DNA from: an uncultured Lysobacteraceae bacterium
Lineage (GTDB): Bacteria; Pseudomonadota; Gammaproteobacteria; Xanthomonadales; Rhodanobacteraceae
Reading direction: 5' to 3'
Assembly (NCBI GenBank): GCA_946480705.1
Contig: CAMLLF010000089.1
Span: forward strand, 1-9,782
DNA: 9,782 nt
The notes under the pieces are model-generated. The model saw only the letters and a list, made by a program, of their open reading frames with translations. It was not told the DNA's origin and made no database searches. This document shows positions 6,478 through 9,782 of this stretch, in pieces. The stretch's first letter is position 1, and the number at the start of each line of letters is the position of its first letter. A program made the position numbers and the translations under genes.

Positions 6478-6577
6478 ATTCCCGCCACAATCGCGGCGCA
6501 TCGGCGGGGGCGCGCATGGTCGCAACGGCGGCGAAACCAGCACACGTGGGCGGCGCACGACGGTCCGGGGTCGCGCC

Positions 6578-7690
6578 GTGAGCGGCTACGCCACCCAGGA
6601 CGCGAAGCTCGACGCACTGCTGCTGCGTGCGCTCATGCTCGAAGGCGACGAGCGCGACGACTACCTCGCCGAACTTCAGACCACGCAGCCCACGACGCAC
6701 GCGCGTCTGCTGCACCTGCTCGAACTCGCCGAGCGGCCGGTCGGCATGCTGCAGACCGCGAAGGCCGATCGCGACGACATGCTCGCGGCCATGAGCGAGC
6801 AGGCCGCGGCGAAGGACGAACACAGCGGCCAGCGCATCGGCACCTGGCGGCTGCTGCGCCAGGTCGGCCGCGGCGGCATGGGCAGCGTCTACGAAGTCGC
6901 GCGCGAGGACGGCGTGTTCGTGCAGAAGGCCGCGCTCAAGCTGATCCGCAGCGACTACGCCGCGCCGGACTTCCTCGCGCGCTTCAGCCAGGAACGGCAG
7001 ATCCTCGCGACGCTGAATCATCCCGGCATCGCGCATCTGCTCGACGGCGGCGAGACCGCCGACGGCCATCCCTACCTCGTCATGGAATTCGTCGACGGCG
7101 TGCGCATCGACGCGTGGTGCGACGAGCGCCGGCTCGATATCGATACGCGTCTCGCGCTGTTCCTGCAGGTCGCCGAAGCGGTCGACCACGCGCATGCGCG
7201 CCGCGTCGTGCATCGCGATCTAAAACCGTCGAACATCGCGGTCACGGCCGACGGCACGGTCAAGCTGCTCGACTTCGGCATCGGCAAGGTGCTCGACAGC
7301 GACGACACGCTCGATCGCCACGAACGCACGGCGACGCGGCTGTTCACGCCCGACTACGCGACGCCCGAGCAGGTGCTCGGCCAGTCGGCAGGCATGCTCT
7401 CGGACGTCTATCAGCTCGGCCTGCTGCTCTACGAACTCGTCTGCGGGCAGCACGCGCAGCAGCCGGCGGACGTCACCCAGGCCTCGCTCGAACGCGCGGT
7501 CTGCCGCGACGATCCGCCGCTGCCGAGCGCCGCGGCCGCAGCGGCGCCGCCGCCCACCGCCGAGCGCATCGGCGGACTGTCGCCGGCGGCGCTCGCACGA
7601 AGGCTGCGCGGCGACCTCGACCTGATCGTGCTGAAGGCGCTGCGCAAGGAGCCCGAGCGGCGCTATGGGGAACTGGATGCTGGAGCGGGC
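6578..7690 (+). CDS. Ser/Thr protein kinase, N-terminal (kinase) part of a frameshifted kinase-TPR protein
   Basis: This is the kinase half of a PknB-like Ser/Thr kinase; the composite gene spans 6578-9353. Translation begins at a GTG (6578) with GGGG 7 nt upstream. A helical leader of about 85 residues precedes the kinase domain. Visible kinase motifs are the glycine loop GRGGMGSVY (97-105), ATP lysine K121 in AALKLI, the alpha-C glutamate E139, the catalytic loop HRDLKPSN (212-219), DFG (232-234) and ATPEQ (261-265). All essential residues are intact, so the domain should be active. The kinase ends near LDLIVLKALRKEPERRY. After 7666 the frame leaves the family pattern; it stays open to a stop at 8792-8794 only because the DNA is GC-rich, giving an Arg/Ala-rich tail that is antisense-like, not protein-like. 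The protein continues in the next frame. Confidence 0.85.
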
Positions 7691-7700
7691 CTGCAACGAC
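7664..7700 (+). other. Frameshift site inside the kinase-TPR gene
   Basis: Between codon TAT (7664-7666, RRY) in the kinase frame and GAC (7698-7700, start of DLRRW) in the downstream frame lie 31 nt. Kinases of this type that I recall have about 8 residues (24 nt) there, so the excess is 7 nt, or 1 nt if 10 residues are allowed. Two copies of CTGGA with a 7-nt period (CTGGATG then CTGGAGC) lie in the gap; removing one period gives the family-like YGELERACNDLRRW. A G4 run at 7667-7670 is an alternative one-base error site. Confidence 0.7.
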
Positions 7701-9353
7701 CTGCGCCGCTGGCAGCACCACATGCCGGTGCGCGCTCGCCCCGAGACCTGGAGCTATCGCACCGCGCGCTTCGTGCGCCGGCATGCCTGGGCCGTCGCGG
7801 CCGCGTCGGTGATCTTCCTGCTGACGGCGGCCTATGCGCTGACGGTCAGCGTCCAGGCACGCGCGATCGCGCAGCAGCGCGACCGCGCCCAGGCCGAGGC
7901 GCAGAAGGCCGATCGCGTGAAGTCACTGATCCTGCGGCTGTTCGAAGGTGCGGATCCGACCCAGAGTCTCGGCAAGGAACTCACCGCGCGCGAACTCCTG
8001 AATGCAGGCTGGGAATCGATCGAGCGCGAGCTCGGTGCGCAGCCCGACGTGCAGGTCGAACTGCTGACGACGGTCGGTGCGACCTACTACCAGCTCGGCC
8101 AGTACGACGAAGCGCAGAAGCTGCTGCTGCGCGCGCGCGACATCGTCGCGGCGCATCCGGAACTGCCGGCGAACGACCGCGCCGCCGCGCTGCGCGCGCT
8201 CGGCGTGCTGCTCGGCGCGCAGGATCGTTTCGAAGAGGCCGAAAAGCTGCTGCACGAAGCCGAGGCGCTGTACCGGCAGGGGCGCGACGGCGACGACGCC
8301 GAAGTGGCGACCACGGTGCGCGACCGGGGCCAGGTGAAATACGAACGCGCCGACTACGCCGCGGCCGAGGCGTTGTTCCGCGAGTCGCTAATGATGCGGC
8401 AGCGCCTGTTCGGCGAGCGCAACTTCGCCGTCGCCGACAGCATCGGCCGCGTCGGCATGGCGCTGCGCGCGCGCGGCGACTACGCGGGCGCCGAGCCGCT
8501 GTTGCGGCAGGCGCTCGCATTGCATCGCGAGCTGCTGCCGCCGTTGCATCCGCATATCGCGACGGATCTGTCGAGCCTTGCGTCGATCGAGCGCAATCTC
8601 GAGCGCTACGAGCAGGCCGAGGCGCACTACCGCGAAGCGCTCGCGATCATGACGCAGACGCGCGGCGAGGATCATCCGTTCGTGGCGACGATCATGAACA
8701 ATCTGGCCCGCGCGCTGAAGGCTCGGGACAAGAGCGACGAAGCCGAGGCGCTGCTGCTGCGTGCGCTCGACATCCGGCGCAAGCACCTCGGTGAGCGGCA
8801 CGCCACGGTCGCCATGAATCTCAGCGACCTGGGCTGGGTCGCCGAAGGCGCCGGCAGGATCGATGCGGCCGAGAACTATTACCGGCAGGCGCTGGCGTTG
8901 TACGAGCCGAACCACACGTGGCGCGCGTCGGCCGTGTTCAATCTCGGCAGCGTGCTCGAAGCCCGCGGCGACCTGGCGGGAGCGGAGCGGCAATATCGCG
9001 AAGCGCTGCAGACGCAACGTCCGAAATACGGCGACAGGCATGAAGTCATCGGCACCGATCTGTTCTATCTCGGCCGCGTCATCGGCAAACAGGGACGCAT
9101 CGACGAAGCGCAGGGGCTGCTGCGCGAAGCGCTCGCGAACTACGAAGCGCGCCTGAAACCCGACGACGTCCAGCTCGCGCCGATTCTCCTCGGCCTCGAA
9201 AAGAACCTGCGCCGCCCCGCGCAGGCCGCCGAAGGCGATGCGCTGCTGCAGCGCGCGCTCGCGCTGCGCGTGAACGCCTTCGGTGCCGACGACAAGCGCA
9301 CGAAGGAAGTGCAGGCGCGCATCGACGAATTGAGAATGCGCAGGGCGCAATGA
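7665..9353 (+). CDS. Transmembrane + TPR part of the frameshifted kinase-TPR protein
   Basis: This is the C-terminal half of the kinase, in the next frame, up to 562 residues if it starts at the ATG at 7665. It opens with the end of the kinase C-lobe and linker (DLRRWQHH, then PVRARPETWSYR) and has one transmembrane segment at about residues 41-63 (AWAVAAASVIFLLTAAYALT). A short charged helix (70-90) follows, then the motif LFEGADPTQSLGKELTAREL common in this kinase type. Roughly nine or ten TPRs of the 42-residue kinesin-light-chain type fill residues 130-540 (for example YEQAEAHYREALAI, SDEAEALLLRALDI, RIDAAENYYRQALAL, DLAGAERQYREAL, RIDEAQGLLREAL). The TPRs should face the periplasm and bind proteins. 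AAGGAG at 7646-7651, 13 nt before the ATG, might allow separate translation, but the ATG lies inside family-conserved kinase sequence, so a broken single gene of about 920 residues is the simpler view. Confidence 0.85.
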   Translation: MGNWMLERACNDLRRWQHHMPVRARPETWSYRTARFVRRHAWAVAAASVIFLLTAAYALTVSVQARAIAQQRDRAQAEAQKADRVKSLILRLFEGADPTQSLGKELTARELLNAGWESIERELGAQPDVQVELLTTVGATYYQLGQYDEAQKLLLRARDIVAAHPELPANDRAAALRALGVLLGAQDRFEEAEKLLHEAEALYRQGRDGDDAEVATTVRDRGQVKYERADYAAAEALFRESLMMRQRLFGERNFAVADSIGRVGMALRARGDYAGAEPLLRQALALHRELLPPLHPHIATDLSSLASIERNLERYEQAEAHYREALAIMTQTRGEDHPFVATIMNNLARALKARDKSDEAEALLLRALDIRRKHLGERHATVAMNLSDLGWVAEGAGRIDAAENYYRQALALYEPNHTWRASAVFNLGSVLEARGDLAGAERQYREALQTQRPKYGDRHEVIGTDLFYLGRVIGKQGRIDEAQGLLREALANYEARLKPDDVQLAPILLGLEKNLRRPAQAAEGDALLQRALALRVNAFGADDKRTKEVQARIDELRMRRAQ

Positions 9354-9424
9354 GTGCAGCGCGTTGCGCCGGGGAATGCGAGGTTGTCGGTCGCTCACGC
9401 CGAAACACGATTCGAGACCCCAAC

Positions 9425-9453
9425 TGCCGCCGAAGTACTGCGCTTCGGCGGCA
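9425..9453 (+). terminator. Hairpin downstream of the kinase-TPR gene
   Basis: A perfect 11-bp stem, TGCCGCCGAAG with CTTCGGCGGCA, and a 7-nt loop (TACTGCG), 71 bp after the stop. The following bases are TGGTCGTATCTT, which lack a T-tract in either direction. It may end transcription weakly from the plus strand or from the minus-strand gene beyond. Confidence 0.4.
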
Positions 9454-9499
9454 TGGTCGTATCTTGGAACGGCGGCTTAGGGGGCGGCGACCCGGCGGG

Positions 9500-9534
9500 A
9501 CGGCGCAATGCGCTGCGCTTATTGCGCTCTACGT
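9500..9534. repeat. Probable dispersed repeat with GCGCAAT/ATTGCGC arms
   Basis: Arms GCGCAAT (9503-9509) and ATTGCGC (9521-9527) flank the loop GCGCTGCGCTT, followed by CTCTACG. This resembles, from memory, a short interspersed repeat common between genes in many proteobacteria (with AAGCGCAGCGCATTGCGC and GTAG edges). A second small inverted repeat follows (ACGTTGA at 9531-9537 and TCAACGT at 9550-9556). No protein is encoded here. Confidence 0.5.
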
Positions 9535-9560
9535 TGATTCAACGAGGTTTCAACGTTGGG

Positions 9561-9782
9561 TCAATTGCAGCTGCCCTGCACGTCGACCACGACGCGCCGC
9601 ACGTTGTTGGTTTCGCTCGTCTCGGGAACGTAGGCCGGCGCATCGACCTCGACAACAACGACCGAGATTCCCGACGGCAGGCCGATGCGGCCGTCGACCA
9701 CGGTTGCGGACATCGGCAGCTGCGCGGGCAGATCGTCGAGCGCGAGCAGCGGGCCGCCCGGGGCCGAGAGCGTCAATGCATT
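9561..9782 (-). CDS. C-terminal end of a CARDB-like extracellular protein (partial)
   Basis: The frame is open to the window edge and continues beyond it; 73 residues are visible, beginning NALTLSAPGG. The TTG at 9776 is internal, not a start. The last 40 residues read as a beta-sandwich edge: a hydrophobic strand (SGISVVVVEVDAP) and then the motif VPETSETNNVRRVVVDV, which matches the Glu-x-x-Glu-Thr-Asn-Asn signature of CARDB-type adhesion-like domains in secreted or surface proteins. It ends with GSCN; the Cys may pair in a disulfide. Being the terminal piece, function beyond a surface or secreted location cannot be given. Confidence 0.75.
   Translation of the reverse strand, partial: NALTLSAPGGPLLALDDLPAQLPMSATVVDGRIGLPSGISVVVVEVDAPAYVPETSETNNVRRVVVDVQGSCN

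Noticed and set aside
6247..7812. 521-codon plus-strand frame
   Set aside because: It is a shifted frame over the VOC gene and the kinase; Arg-rich low complexity.
7691..8794. The rest of the kinase reading frame after the frameshift
   Set aside because: The sequence is Arg/Ala/Gly-rich and overlaps the well-formed TPR frame, so it is not the real C-terminus.
8388..9398. 336-codon minus-strand frame
   Set aside because: It is antisense to the TPR region and mirrors its repeat periodicity; no domain is seen.

Overview
The window is a GC-rich proteobacterial chromosome segment. The 5' end carries the last 173 residues of the housekeeping sigma factor RpoD, which is very close to the gammaproteobacterial form. 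Several hints point to the Xanthomonadales (Lysobacter/Rhodanobacter-like bacteria): short GGGAATC-type heptamers after rpoD, a tRNA with Ile2-type identity bases, and a large Ser/Thr kinase with a membrane segment and TPRs. That placement is inference from recalled features, not from a search.

Layout. rpoD (+) runs convergently into a plsC-type acyltransferase gene (-), and a perfect bidirectional terminator lies between them. Upstream of plsC on the same strand is an unrecognised 140-residue gene. A 425-bp stretch without a gene holds a 16-bp palindrome and leads to a CAU-anticodon tRNA (probably Ile2). The tRNA is followed by a 311-bp stretch with a 37-nt hairpin and a related direct repeat. 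A YgjP-like metalloprotease gene (-) and a DUF2058/YaiL-like gene (+) are divergent. Next comes an Lrp/AsnC regulator (-), divergent from an unusual gene that fuses a peptide deformylase domain to a complete fold-type II PLP enzyme. That gene is followed within 10 bp by a VOC (glyoxalase-fold) gene, and a strong hairpin closes the unit.

The last third is a PknB-like Ser/Thr kinase with a transmembrane segment and kinesin-light-chain-type TPRs. Its reading frame is broken between the kinase and membrane parts at 7667-7697. Then come a hairpin, a likely dispersed repeat, and the 3' end of a CARDB-like surface protein gene (-) that runs off the window.

The best candidate for something undescribed is the Lrp / deformylase-PLP fusion / VOC module at 3975-6437. 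All metal- and PLP-binding motifs of both enzyme halves are present, but the deformylase Cys motif is non-standard (DDCFS instead of EGCLS). The kinase frameshift is the second point to check, since it could be a sequencing error, a real disruption, or a split into two proteins.
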